A DNA stretch of 64,000 bases from Poa pratensis (Eukaryota > Streptophyta > Magnoliopsida > Poales > Poaceae): contig CAMZMU010000040.1 in the NCBI GenBank assembly GCA_947311845.1, positions 55,993,360-56,057,359 of the forward strand. Direction: 5' to 3'. The notes under the pieces were generated by a model, which was not told where the DNA came from, made no database searches, and saw only the letters and a program-made list of their open reading frames with translations. Of this stretch, positions 45,690 through 57,566 are shown piece by piece (position 1 is the stretch's first letter; each line of letters opens with the position of its first letter). The translations under genes were made by a program, and so were the position numbers.

Positions 45690-45727
45690 GGATGCCTGAT
45701 GATCCCGAAGAGCAAGGCTTTGATACC

Positions 45728-46844
45728 TGCAAAAGTAAACGAGATTAGGTTGAGACTCCAAGTGCAGAGTGTATAGTAAGTGGAAGACAGTTTTCCCCAC
45801 GAGGGTGACTCGAGGGTTTAATATCGAACTCTCGGGGAATCTGAAGTGGTAGATTTATCTTCTTATCCTTCTTTTGGTTACCTACAAAACAAGGTTAGAT
45901 GTTTTGGTCCTCAACCTCACCTGTGGTTGTCAAGCACAAGGTGTAAGAATGATATCAGGATAGTTATGCAATGCAAACAAGAAATAAATAGGCAATGATG
46001 GTGGATGCAATGGTAAATGATATTTTTGGGTTTTTGAATGATGTATGCAAGATGAAAAATATTTTTGTATTTTCGGATTTAATGATGGCTGAAAATATAA
46101 AAGTGGTATATGGTGTTGGAAAGGTGTTTCTTATGATTAAAAATGGACTGGGGTTCATGGTTTCACAAATGCACTCTCTATTTATAAAGTGGTAGACAAT
46201 GGAACACACACAGTTAACATATGAGATTGCAACACAGGGTTTGATAACAAGTTACTTAAATATATGGGCATCACGTCCTAACATAGAGATCTTTTGGTTA
46301 TTAACCTCTCTTATACTCCACCAAGATGCGAACTAAATCATAACACCTCAGTATTAAGATAACTCAGAGTATAGCATTAAGTATCATGACATGAAGTGAA
46401 AATAAGAACATGCTAGATCTAGTCATGGAGTAGTGGCAATGGTCACGCCCACATCCCCGGTAGCATGGTATTTTAGTTTATCCCTAGTGAGGCAACAAAG
46501 TAAGGTAAAGATACCAAAGTGGTTCGCAGAACTTTCCCTCACGTTCACTGCACTAGCCACCCCCCGTTACTCCAACTAATGCACACGTTCCCCCACACAC
46601 GCTCTCATAAACATGCTTGATCAAAACAAGTAGACAAGAACGGGGTACATAATATGCATATATACTCATAACTGAAACAAACATTGCAATCTCAAACATA
46701 TATTAACTCATAAAGATCCACCACAAAGGTATTACAACGGTGACCGTAATCATGTTCAGCAGCTCATACGGTGCTAATTAGTGAAGCTCAAGAGAGGAGA
46801 GATACATAAGTTACTTCCACAAACCCATAGTCCAGAGGTGGACT
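45728..46844 (-). repeat. Distal part of the Athila-like 3' LTR
   Basis: Continues the LTR that starts at 60666 and is interrupted by the Tat element. The junction is supported by the GGACT duplication. On the minus strand it may end CTTTTGCA at 45728, directly before GGTATCAAAGCC of the copia element. That end is inferred from the abrupt start of copia sequence; the total LTR would then be about 1.7 kb. No coding sequence is seen in it. Confidence 0.5.
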
Positions 46845-47439
46845 TGTCGTGGGGTAGATAACACGGCAGATGCTACTTTGGGGTAGCTTGAGTTTTTGGG
46901 CAAGGCGACACTGGCGTCTGGGAGATTGTTTAGCATTGCAGGGGACACAGGTTTACCCAGGTTCGGCCTCTCCATTGGAGATAAAGACCTACTTCCTGCT
47001 ATCTTATTATTGATCTCGATCTCGATAACCCGGCTACGACAACAGAGCCGGATCTCGATCTAGGTTACAAAGCTTGTATGTCTCTCTCGATGGTTCTCTC
47101 GCCTAAAGCTTGGGGATTATGAAAGACTTGCTAGCTATGGTCAGGGCCGGTTTATATAGATACCGGGCCCTCTGACCGCGTACACAATAGAGCCGGGTTC
47201 TACCCGAACTCCAAGTCCTATCCTAGCTCCTTTTCTTCGTGTATTCCAAGTCTTGAACCGCCTCTCGAACCGCCTCTTGTACCTTCTAGAATATCACCTT
47301 CCTTAGCCGGGTCACCGCCAAGATGCCGGCCCAGAAACATAACCCGGCCCGTGCTGAGGGCTAACTGCCTGACCGGGCCTCCTCCTGGCGGATCACGTTT
47401 CCCTCTTCATGGGCCTACCGGGTTATTATCCCTCCATCA
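46845..47439 (-). repeat. 3' LTR of the Tat element
   Basis: 595 bp, beginning TGATGGAGGGATAATAACCC and ending CCCCACGACA when read on the minus strand. It is preceded by the purine-rich CCTGGGGGCTAC at about 47440-47451. Confidence 0.95.
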
Positions 47440-47837
47440 GTAGCCCCCAGGTTAACCAGGTAACCAGGTTGCCATGCTTTGCTTCCAACTTGTGTCGCTT
47501 CCTTGATCAATGCTGGTACCCTGGCTTGCCGGGTTAACCGCCTGAAATACAAAAACAACAAATACATATAATGCACTATTTTATCTTTCTGCTTAACTGG
47601 GCCAACTCTTCTTGGCGGGTCATACCGTAACCCGGCTTTCTCATACTAGGTCATATGTCTCCGGGTCTCTCACCCAACACTTAGCGAAAATCTCAACTCA
47701 ACTGGACCACTTGCTAGTCATAACTGGAGTCAAAGAATATTCCTTTTGTCCTGTCTGTTTGTCGCTGGCTTCCCGGAGAAGATGCTTATCTTATCCGCTC
47801 ATTTTTACCGCAATACCCCTAGGGTTTTCACCGTGGC

Positions 47838-47845
47838 TATAAATA
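47838..47845 (+). promoter_or_regulatory. TATA box of the antisense gene
   Basis: TATAAATA in CCGTGGCTATAAATATCTGG lies about 290 bases before the likely start codon, followed by a CT-rich leader that contains a possible intron (donor AAG|GTAACC about 47971, acceptor TTCTAG at 48036). Confidence 0.6.
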
Positions 47846-48127
47846 TCTGGCCAACCCCCAGAGTAAATTTCCCCATTCTCACGTTCATCCCCTACCTCAC
47901 GCTCGCGTCACTGCCACCGCAGCCGCCGGAACTCCGATCTTCAATCGCGCTCTTAATCTCGGTCAATCTCCAAGGTAACCTCGATTCTTACTTTTATCCA
48001 TTCCGCGCATCCGATTCCAACCTTTATTTCTTCTAGATTGGCTCCGTATTTCATTATTCACTTCCGCATCCAAACTAGGGTTCATAACGCCATTGTTGCG
48101 CTCTGTCCTCCTCCAGAGCTGAAATCC

Positions 48128-51100
48128 ATGACGAAGGAGAAGATAAAATCTGGAGGGCCCCGTGCGGCCAAAAAGCTCGCAAAGAAACCTTCTGGTACTG
48201 CTGCTGGTGCATCTGGATCCGCGGCTCCCGCAGCCGCTCCAGTGAACTGGACAAGGTCCAGTGCGACCAAGACCACCCTTCAGTCTTTCGTGAACCGGGG
48301 CGAACTCCCGGCTCAGAACGAGATCCAGTGGCGCGCCCCTGGAGAGGAGATCCGCCCAAACCCCAAGGAAGGTGAAGTGGTAGCCTTCTTAGATCATGTC
48401 CTGCGCGGTTTCCGCCCACCGGGTTCCCTGTTCTTTCGCCGGGTCTTAAAATACTACGGTCTTAGGCCACAAGACATAGGCCCCAACTCCATTCTCAACA
48501 TAAGCAACTTTGTAGTTTTCTGCGAGGATTACTTGCAAATAGCCCCCAGCCTTGAACTTTTCCTAGAATTTTTCTACTGCAACCCATCCCGCAAAGACAA
48601 CCTTGGCCCTTACGGTGGAGTGGCGATCCAGCGCCGGAGGGAATGTGATTTCCCGGCTCTTGCTCTTGCCAGCCATCCAAAGGGATGGCAAAACACATAT
48701 TTCTATTTCAAAGACACTTCACCCGCGTCAGATGATGCTCGTTACCCGGCTTTTCTGAACTCGGGCATGACCTACGAAGCAAAGATGAACAGCTACGCCC
48801 CAGACGCAGACCGGGTCAAGCTCGAGCCCACGCTCCGCCGGGCCAAAGCCCTGCTCGCACATGGACTCAGGGGGACTGACCTGGTCAAGTGCTGGATCGG
48901 CTGGTTCATCCAACCCCTCAGCATCAGGACCCGGCTCTTCCATGAATACACAGAAGAGACCACTGACGACATGCGTTACTCAGAAATCACACTGCTGGAT
49001 GACCAAATCGTGAAGAACGCCAAGAGGCTCCTTGGCGAAAAGAAGACTGATATTGCTATGAACGGGCTCGCCCCTTTCAGCACCAAAACAAACCTCCTAC
49101 GGTACAACTTGTCATCTACTCACTTCTTTAATTGTAACCCGGTATTTCTTGCAAACTATCTTACTGATATCTTCTTTTTGTCAGGACCCAAGTGGTGGAG
49201 TGCAGATTACACCCCTACGTCCTCTGCTGAGGAGGACACAGAAAGTGATGATCAAGATGAAGAAGAAGAAGAAGGTGAGCCAGACTCCGTAGGCCGGCTC
49301 TTCCTCGAGCTGATTAACAACGAAGTCCCCAAAAAGGACAATTCTACTGATAACCCGGCTCTTCTCATTCCAGGCCCCAATGACCCGGCTCCGGACGTAT
49401 TGCCGGGTCCTCAAACTGCTGCACCCACTCCTCAAAAGAGGACCCGGGCTGCAATTGCAAAGGTGCCATTTTCTCGTTCCTCAACTTGCATGATGAACTC
49501 ATCTCAAACTCAAATACAACACAGGAAAAGGAACTTGAAAAGAAGCTGAAGCAACAAAAGACCGCGGACCCGGTCTTCGCAAGCCATGTCACTGAGCACA
49601 GGTATCCCTCCATGTTCTTTATCAAGCTGGGCCAAATCGATCCAGAAGACGCCCAGCAAAAAGTACCCTTTGGCTGGCAAAATCCGGGTTCCTAAACGTT
49701 CTGGTTTATCAGATTCTTCCTCGGACGCGGCTAGCACGCCCGAGGATTTCCTCATCAATACCGGGTTAGGATTACTCTCCTTTCTTTTCATTTTTCAACA
49801 CTTTAATCTTTTCTGTAACTAAATTCACCTCTTTCGCTTCAGTGCCAAAGCTATTGTGGAGGAAGACCCGGAATCTTCTCCAGCTGCCTCTCCTCCACCT
49901 GCTACAGCTGAACCTCCCAAATGGAAGTACATGTTGAGAGCAAGCCCAGAAGGAAGAATCTGGCGCAGAGAACGTGATAGCCACACCACCAAGCCCGCCA
50001 GCTGCTCCAAAACCAAGCCCAGACGCGCAATCACCCGGGCATGGGTCTGGAACCAAAGAAGTTGACCCAGAAGTCCAGATCACCGGGTCTAAGCAAGGCC
50101 CGGCTCCTGGCGTGTCCACTGCCATTGCCAAGGTCACAGCACCAGAAATCAAGGTGGATCCCTCTGCAAAGGGCAAGGACCCGGTTGCTTCTTTGGATCT
50201 GGCGACTCTGAACTCCATGTCCACACCGGCTCTGTGCGAGGAATACTTTTCTCGCCTTGCTCATCATAAGAACTTGGAGACTGAGCTTGTCTCTCTGCTT
50301 CAGAAACGGTACCAGGTGTGCTTTTAACTTTACTTACCTTCTTACTTCTTGCATAACCATACTCTGCCTAGCCCCCAAGCTCCAAATTTATCACTTGTTG
50401 AAAAACTTGGTGCTTGAAACGCCAACATCCTTTACAAAAACTTTTCAACACTGTAGCCCCCAAGTGCCGGGTTAGCTGTCCACAGCAACCTGGGACTAAT
50501 CACTTGAACAATTTTAAAACTTTCACCCGTGTAGCCCCCAAGCACCGGGTTAGCACGCTTGCGGCAACCTGGGGCTTTACTTGTCTGTTGCAAACTTTTG
50601 AAACTTTGTAGCCCCCAAGTTCCAGGCTAATAATTCCTTAGTAACTTGAGGCTAAACTGTGCACTTTTTTTTTAACAGGAACATGTGAACCAAGCCAATG
50701 AAGAAGTGGCCCGGCTACAAGGAGCCTTAAAAGCTGAGACTGAGACCCGGGCTGAAGGGGCAAACAAACTTCAAGCCCTGGAAAAAAAATAACTGCCTTG
50801 ACTCAGGAGAACTCAGACTTGAAGCGGGACATGCAAGAGCATGAAGAAAACTTTCAAGAGCAGCTGACCAGCCTCCAACAGAAATTGAATACAGCTACCA
50901 GCGAGCTGACCCGCCTGAAGAAGATGATTACTGCCATGGTTGCCTCCCTTGTTGGTAAGCACAATACTCTCAAAACCCGGTAAATTTTCGTCTGTTCCAA
51001 GCTTGGCATGTAAACTATGCCTGACACTGTTTCCCTTTTGCAGGTGCACGTGATGGCAACATCCGCAAGACCGCAACTGAGAAAGTCAAATGCATGTATA

Positions 51101-51618
51101 CACTGGTCCGCCAATTATACTTTGGGAGTTGCGAGGTCATCAAGGCTGCAAGAAACTGGGAAAACCCGCCCAGCACTTACACTGAAGTGCTGGGCCATTT
51201 GTCCACAATGCCTGGCTGGATTCACCTGCTGAAGAAATCTGCATGCAGGGCCGGGGCCATGCGCAGCCTAGCTTTGGCTAAAGCTTACTATCCCCAACTT
51301 GACCCGGCTCCTCTGGCATCGGGCTTTCCTGAGTACAATGCAGATGGCACTCCTTTTGACAGGAAGACCTACAGCCGGGTTATGAAGCAGACCCGGTTCG
51401 TGGCTACCCAAATTGCCAACAATCTGAAGCTTAACACCATCCAGTATGGCTACAACGAGGCGAATAAAGAAATTGTGGACGACGAGCCTCAACGCATCGA
51501 CCTGCTACAAGCTACAAGGAATCTGTTGCTGGTGATAAAACTGCTCCAAGTGCTTCGCTGCGCCAAGCTCCTCAACTCCCACTGTGCCACCTCCAGCGCG
51601 TGCACCAGTGGAAGATGA
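48128..51618 (+). pseudogene. Antisense accessory gene of the Tat element (multi-exon)
   Basis: The first coding part is open from 48128 (MTKEKIKSGGPRAAKKLAKK) to 49549. It includes VAFLDHVLRGFRPPGSLFFR, ISNFVVFCEDYLQIAPSLEL and KGWQNTYFYFKD, features of the family named putative gypsy-type transposon (PF04195, from memory). The basic start could be a nuclear signal. A conserved-looking PKWWSADYTP follows an intron-like stretch ending TTTGTCAG. Later exons are 50679-50954 (coiled coil, QLTSLQQKLNTATSELTRL) and 51044 onward (CMYTLVRQLYFGSCEVIK, MKQTRFVATQIANNL), joined in frame as LVG-ARDGN. Frameshifts such as an extra A near 50789 show decay. The function of this family is not known. Confidence 0.68.
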
Positions 51619-52666
51619 AGATGAACACTACTTCCAGTCCCTTCAACTTGTCACCTGGCGCACTGATGGAGCCCCCAAGACCCGGGAAGCAGAAGCAGAG
51701 ACGGCCAAGGATGACTCGCAAGCGCCAAAGATGGCACCCCAGCTACAACTCCTTCCACTAACCCGGCTCCAGAAGCCGGCTCTTAACTTATGCAGATGCT
51801 GTGTCTCTGCAGAAAACTTATATCATTTGGCCCTTGGGCATTATTGTAATAACTTAGCTATTCTGATACCATGCCTGTGATGTGTGCTTTTGCACTTGTT
51901 TTAAACTTTGGTGAAACTATGTGGAATCACATGACATGAAATATCCAATTACTTATCTTCTGTGGTTTTGATGACCCTTTTGGTTTCTTTAACTGTGAGC
52001 CGGCTTTCGCATGGATATCCTGGCGCAACTTCTCTGAGAAAAACAGGGTCAAACCAAGTCCCAATGGGCTTCATGGTTGATTGAGTTTCCAGGTGTGCAA
52101 TCAGGCCATATAAGTGCGAGTCACATCAGCTACACAGCAAGATAACCAAGAATACTAGTGGCATAAAAGCCGGGTCTTGGGATTGCAGCTACAGACTTTT
52201 TGCAGTAAGAGCCCCCAAGACCTGGATCAATGTTTATAAAGTAAAGGGCTTATGCCTCAGTACCCCATTGATCCAAAATACTGGTGGGACGCACTCTCTG
52301 GGCATCCTCAAAAATAAAAAACTTAAACAACTGCAACCAAAACTGAAACCCGGGGATACTTATGAGCCGGGTCCTGGGGAAATAACTTTAGCTATCTCAA
52401 TGACAAGCCCCCAGGACCAAGCTTGACCCAGAACTGCCACAATACATATAGAACAAAGAAAAATAACCGGCTTATAAAACTGAAACATAACTGAGACAAG
52501 ACAAATTTCTGCTTCAACCTTCACTTTATTGATAGAAAAGGTTAGGTCAGCAAGCCGCCTCATTAAAAACCTTCCAGTCCCCTTAGGTACCCTGGTAAGG
52601 AAAAGAGCGCGTCTGAAACCTGCTGCCTGTTACATCGTGTGTTACATCTGATACATCTTTTTCATG

Positions 52667-53800
52667 CTAAGTATAATATGGGCGCAGCTGCGCAATGTTC
52701 CACGGCCTCTCACGCTCTTCCATAGAAAAGGTAGAGTGTGTTGAGTCATTGACTGTCTCTGATTTCTCTCTAGCGTCCACCAAATAGTATGAACCATTGT
52801 TCAATTTCTTGCTTATGATGAAGGGCCCTTCCCAAGGAGGAGATAACTTGTGCATCCCTTCCTTGGACTGCACCCATCGCAACACTAGATCACCTTCCTG
52901 GAAGGTGCGAGTTTTAACCCGGCGGCTGTGATACCGCCTCAAATCTTGCTGATAAATTGCTGATCTTTCCAATGCTTGCTCTCTATTCTCCTCCAGCAGG
53001 TCAACAGAATCCTGCCGGGTCTTCTCATTTTCTGTCTCCACGTAAGCCGCCACGCGAGGCGAGTCATGAATAATATCACTTGGCAAAACTGCCTCTGCCC
53101 CATACACCATGAAGAAAGGGGTCATCTTTGTGGATCTGTTTGGTGTTGTATTGATTCCCCAAACAACTGATGGCAATTCCTCCACCCACGCTCCGGCGGC
53201 TCTGAGACACGGGACCCGGAGACGTGGTTTCAATCCTCTGAGTAACTCCTGGTTAGCTCGTTCAACTTGCCCATTGGCCTGAGGATGAGCCACAGAAGCA
53301 ACATCCAAACGTATACCATTGTTTCCACAAAACTTTGCCATCTCTCCCAAGGACATATTAGTACCATTGTCTGTGATAATACTATGGGGATACCCAAACC
53401 TGTGTATGATCTGCTTCAGAAACTTCACTGCTGTTGCCGCCTCACAATTTGTAACAGGCATGACCTCAACCCACTTGGTAAACTTGTCAATGGCAACGAG
53501 GAGGTGGGTTTTCTTACAAGGAGACATGCTGAAAGGACCCACCATATCAAGCCCCCAAACTGCAAAGGGCCAAGTCAAAGGTATTGTTCTCAACTCCTGA
53601 GCCGGCACATGAATCTGTCTTGCATACCTTTGACATCCATCACATCTATTCACCAAGCGCTCTGCATCTGCCTGGGCTGTGAGCCAAAAGAAACCGTGCC
53701 TGAAAGCTTTTGCAACCAAGGACCTAGTTGAAGCATGATGACCACAATCTCCCTCGTGAATTTCCTTCAAATTTGCCGGCCCTCCTTTCCAGACACACAT
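52667..53800 (-). CDS. Tat-lineage integrase, open frame
   Basis: An uninterrupted 377-codon segment of pol. Zinc motif: EIHEGDCGHHASTRSL with CDGCQRYA. Catalytic core: Asp in GLDMVGPFS, Asp in ITDNGTNMS and Glu in NGQVERANQ. C-terminal part: YHSRRVKTRTFQEGDLVLRW and a GPF-like module WEGPFIISKKL, ending RPWNIAQLRPYYT. The chain is part of a polyprotein, so Met at 53800 is not a true start. It would join the element DNA to the host chromosome. All three acidic residues are present, but the upstream pol is broken. Confidence 0.9.
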   Translation of the reverse strand: MCVWKGGPANLKEIHEGDCGHHASTRSLVAKAFRHGFFWLTAQADAERLVNRCDGCQRYARQIHVPAQELRTIPLTWPFAVWGLDMVGPFSMSPCKKTHLLVAIDKFTKWVEVMPVTNCEAATAVKFLKQIIHRFGYPHSIITDNGTNMSLGEMAKFCGNNGIRLDVASVAHPQANGQVERANQELLRGLKPRLRVPCLRAAGAWVEELPSVVWGINTTPNRSTKMTPFFMVYGAEAVLPSDIIHDSPRVAAYVETENEKTRQDSVDLLEENREQALERSAIYQQDLRRYHSRRVKTRTFQEGDLVLRWVQSKEGMHKLSPPWEGPFIISKKLNNGSYYLVDAREKSETVNDSTHSTFSMEERERPWNIAQLRPYYT

Positions 53801-53836
53801 CTCTGATATACCCCTGAAACACTTCTCTTATATAAC

Positions 53837-55877
53837 TCACCATCTATGACCACATAGGCCTTGCACCGGCGCACGATCTGCCGGGCTATGACTTCCTGCT
53901 GGGGCAACCCCTCTCAAAAGATATGCAAGATACGGTTCTGTCCACTCTGGAATTTCCCGGGTTACAGCCACCAGCTGCGAATCCGGGTCTACCAACTCTT
54001 CCTCATCCTGGGACTTGACTGATGGAGCCCATAGCTCGTCCAAGAAAACGTTAGGTGGAACCGGCTCTCTGCGTGAGCCGAGTCTTGACAAAGCATCTGC
54101 AGCATCGTTTTTCCTGCGGTCAATGTGATCCACTGATAGCCTGAGAAGAACCCAGCTACTCTATCCACCTCTCGCCTGTAAGCCGCCATAGTTGCATCTT
54201 TTCTGTCCCAAGTTCCTGAAACTTGCTGCGCCACAAGATCTGAATCCCCATAGCACTTAATACGCTTGATGTTCATCTCCTTTGCCATACGCAAACCATG
54301 TAACAAGGCCTCATACTCTGCCACATTATTGGTACAATCAAAGTGAATTTGCAAAACATAACTCAACTTGTCACCTTTGGGAGAAGTTAACACCACTCCA
54401 GCTCCTGAACCTTGCTCTTGTTTAGACCCGTCAAAATGCATAACCCAAGATTTGAGACTCGGGGTGAGAGGTGGTGCATTCAACTGTGTCCAATCATTAA
54501 GAAAATCTGCCAACGCCTGAGACTTGATAGCTGTGCGAGGCACATAATCAATGTGATAATCCCCCATTTCAATTGCCCACTTGGCAATTCTTCCTGTAGC
54601 TTCGGAGTTTCTGATGATATCTGCTAAGGGAATAGAACTGACCACCGTAATTGGATGCTCCTGAAAATACGGCTTCAACTTTCTACTAGCCATGAAAACA
54701 CCAAACACTAGCTTCTGCCAATGTGGGTATCTCTGCTTTGCTTCTGATAGGACCTCGCTGACATAATAGACCGGCCTTTGTACCGGGTTCTCTTTTCCTT
54801 CCTCTTTTCGCTCAACCACCACCACGGCACTCACAGCTTGAGGCCCGGCTGCAACATACAAAAGCATGGGTTCCTTGGGACCCGGCGCCGCTAAAACTGG
54901 CGCTTTGACAACTGCTTCTTCAAGGCCTCAAAGGCCTCATCTGCCTCTTGATTCCACACAAAGTTATCTGTCTTCTTCAACAGCTTATACAACGGAATAG
55001 CTTTTTCTCCAAGCCGGGAAATAAACCGGCTCAACGCAGCCACACAGCCTGTCAGCTTCTGAACATCAGCCAACTCCTCTGGCCTTTTCAAACTCTGGAT
55101 TGCACGAATTTTTTCCGGGTTTGCCTCAATTCCACGCTCTGACACAATGAAACCAAGTAACTTGCCCGCTGGAACCCCAAACACACACTTCGTAGGATTA
55201 AGCTTCATCTTGTACTCTCTCAGATTCTTGAATGTCTCTGCAAGGTCATTAATAAATGACCCGGCTTTTTCTGACTTGATAACCACATCATCAACATAAG
55301 CGTGCACATTGCGCCCAATCTGATCATGAAAACAATTCTGGATACACCTCTGATAAGTTGCTCCTGCATTCTTCAACCCAAAAGTCATGGTCTTGTAACA
55401 AAAAGCACCAAAGGGGGTGATAAACGACGTCTTCTCCCAATCTTCCTTGTTAAGTTTGATCTGATGATAACCTGAATACGCATCCAGAAAACACAAGAGC
55501 TCGCTACCTGCAAGCATCCACAATTTGATCAATGCGCGGCAGTGCGAACGGATCCTTGGGACAATGCTTGTTCAAGCTCGTGAAATCAATACACATCCTC
55601 CACTCATTATTCTTTTTCAGAACCAAAACCGGGTTAGCTAACCACTCTGGATGAAACACTTCCATGATAAAGCCGGCCTCCAAAGCCGGGCTATCTCCTC
55701 TCCAATTGCTTTTCTCCTTTCTGCATTCATTTTTCTCAAACCTTGTTTTACCGGCCTAGCCTTGGGATCAACATGTAAACGGTGCTCAGCGAGTTCAGTT
55801 GGAATGCCTGGCATGTCACTAGGTGTCCACGCAAAAACATCCCGATTCTCACGGATGAACTCGATGAGCGCGCTTTC
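53837..55877 (-). pseudogene. Tat-lineage RT, RNase H and second RNase H (broken)
   Basis: RT starts near 55877 and includes FIMEVFHPEWLANPVLVLKK and WRMCIDFTSLNKHCPKDPF. A frameshift at about 55508 puts a stop at DAC-R, and the frame resumes with ELLCFLDAYSGYHQIKLNKE. The catalytic YVDD is near 55290. The first RNase H follows (KQRYPHWQKLVFGVFMASRK, YVPRTAIKSQALADFL). A second, archaeal-type RNase H has HFDGSKQEQGSGAGVVL, NNVAEYEALLHGL and CYGDSDLVAQQV. Frame changes near 54880 and 54110 occur. The ending DHIDRRKNDAADALSRL leads to integrase. The double RNase H marks the Tat lineage. Confidence 0.9.
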
Positions 55878-57566
55878 CTATTTGTCAGTTAAGTTTGTCC
55901 CTATGGCGAACTGCTTGGAGGAATCCCCAGGCACAAAATCCACCATCTTTGTGTCCTTTGCTGCTTTAAACTTTGCCCTATCATCTTCTGTCATTGGCTT
56001 CTTGAGCGCCGTGTTATCCTGTGGGTCAACATTTGATCTGTAAGCTTTCAACTCCTCTCTTGCACACGTTTGCTCTGCCAGGGCTGCATCCCCTTCATCA
56101 CACTCTGCTGCTATTTCCCTGTTACCATGAACAGTGATGATCCCATTGGGACCCGGCATTTTCAACTGGAGATACACATAACACGGCCTTGCCATGAACT
56201 TGGCATAAGCCGGCCTTCCCAACAATGCATGATATGGACTTGGAAACTTTACCACCTCAAACGTGAGCCACTCTGATCTGAAGTTATGGATAGACTCGCC
56301 AAAAGCTACCTCCAATGAAATTTTACCCTCTGGTGTGGCTGATTTTCCCGGAACTATACCGTGAAAAATTGTTGACGTTTTCTGCAACTGTGACTCCTTC
56401 AGACCCATGCGCACAAACGTGTCCCAGTACAAAATATTGATGCTACTGCCACCGTCCATCAAAACCTTTTTCAACTCGAAGCCATGAACTTGAGGAGCAA
56501 CAACTAGCGCAAGCAGGCCCGGGTGCTCCACCACCTCTGGATGATCTGCTCTGCTCCAAGTAATTGCATGCTCTGACCACCTCAAATACCTTGGAATTCC
56601 AGCAGCCACTGTATTAACCGCCCTTTTGACTATCTTTCTCTCTCTTTTTGTTGTGCCACTGGTATAAATGTGATACTGACCAAGTTGCCTTGGCTGCTGT
56701 GAAAATCCTCCTTGGTTACTCGTGTTCTGGTTCTGACCCTGACCCGGGTTTCCAGTGGGTACCGCATTTGCTCCTGTTAGAGGCCCCGCAGCCGGGTTAC
56801 CACCCTGGCCGGGTCCTCCACTTCTGTTTGCTCCCTGCAGAGCTCTCTGCACCTCATTATTTTTCCACCTATTCAAATCCACACACTGTGCCAATGAATG
56901 ATTGGATGGTCTGCCCATCTTGCTATGGCGAGGACACGGCATCCTAAAAGCTTCCTCAGTACTCATTGGGCGTGTTCCCTGGTAACTACCTCCACTATTG
57001 TGATTTCCACTGTTCCCCTGATAACCCCTGTTGTCCTGGTAACCTCTATTTTCCTGATAACCTCTGTTTTCCTGGTAGTTCCCGTCCATCCTTTGCCTCT
57101 GAAACCCGGTATTGGTGTTTGCTACTAACTCTGAACTTCCATCATTATGACCTCGCTTATGCTGATTCTGGTTATTGTTATTGTTGTTTCCTGAGCCATT
57201 ATTGTTCCTTCCACCATTATTTGCCGTGCCTTTCCCCTTCTCCTCCTCAGGCTCATCCTGAGTCTTGTCAGTGGCTGCATGCCTATTGCAAGCATCCATC
57301 AACTCTGCCATGGTGACCGGCTTAACCCGGTGCCCTTCCTTCATGCGACCCAGCTTCTGGACAAGTGGTGCATACTTACAAGTTTTCTCCATTGATGAAA
57401 TTGCATCCTTGGGCTCAATACCAGATGAAGAGTGCAGGATCTCCGTGACCCGGCCCATCCAATGACGTGCTGACTCGCCTTTTTTCTGTATACAACGATC
57501 AAGATCCTCAATGGAAAACAAACGCTTGCACGTACCCTGAAAGTGCTTGGTGAAAACCGCCTTCAA
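55878..57566 (-). pseudogene. Tat-lineage gag C-terminus and protease
   Basis: A 562-codon open frame. The start has a capsid segment (FTKHFQGTCKRLFSIEDLDR, SARHWMGRVTEIL). A long Asn/Gln/Gly-rich region follows with near-tandem YQENRG/YQDNRG repeats at about residues 160-185 and a knuckle-like CPRHSKMGRPSNHSLAQC. The protease active site is LMDGGSSINILYW (about residue 370, base 56457), with the conserved HALLGRPAYAKFMA near residue 455. The frame ends at TAG 55880-55878 within NLTDK-stop-ESAL, most simply a CAG-to-TAG change inside the polyprotein. Downstream sequence continues in frame toward RT. Confidence 0.85.

Larger units (their letters stand above)
39590..45727 (-). mobile_element. 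Ty1/copia element, deleted at its 3' end
   Basis: On the minus strand it runs from a primer-binding-like GGTATCAAAGCC (45727-45716) through a long gag, PR, INT, RT and RNase H to a partial 3' LTR whose end CGATCCTTTCA is at 39600-39590. The RNase H frame passes directly into LTR sequence at about 40183, so the RNase H C-terminus, the 3' untranslated region, the polypurine tract and the LTR start are deleted. Its 5' LTR is not next to the primer site; Athila LTR sequence is there instead, which implies that element inserted at the primer site. The gag layout matches the plus-strand copia, so both belong to the same lineage. Confidence 0.8.

Noticed and set aside
48038..49549. 503-codon ORF as a host gene
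   Set aside because: It lies within a retrotransposon with matched LTRs and target duplication and resembles a transposon-associated family.
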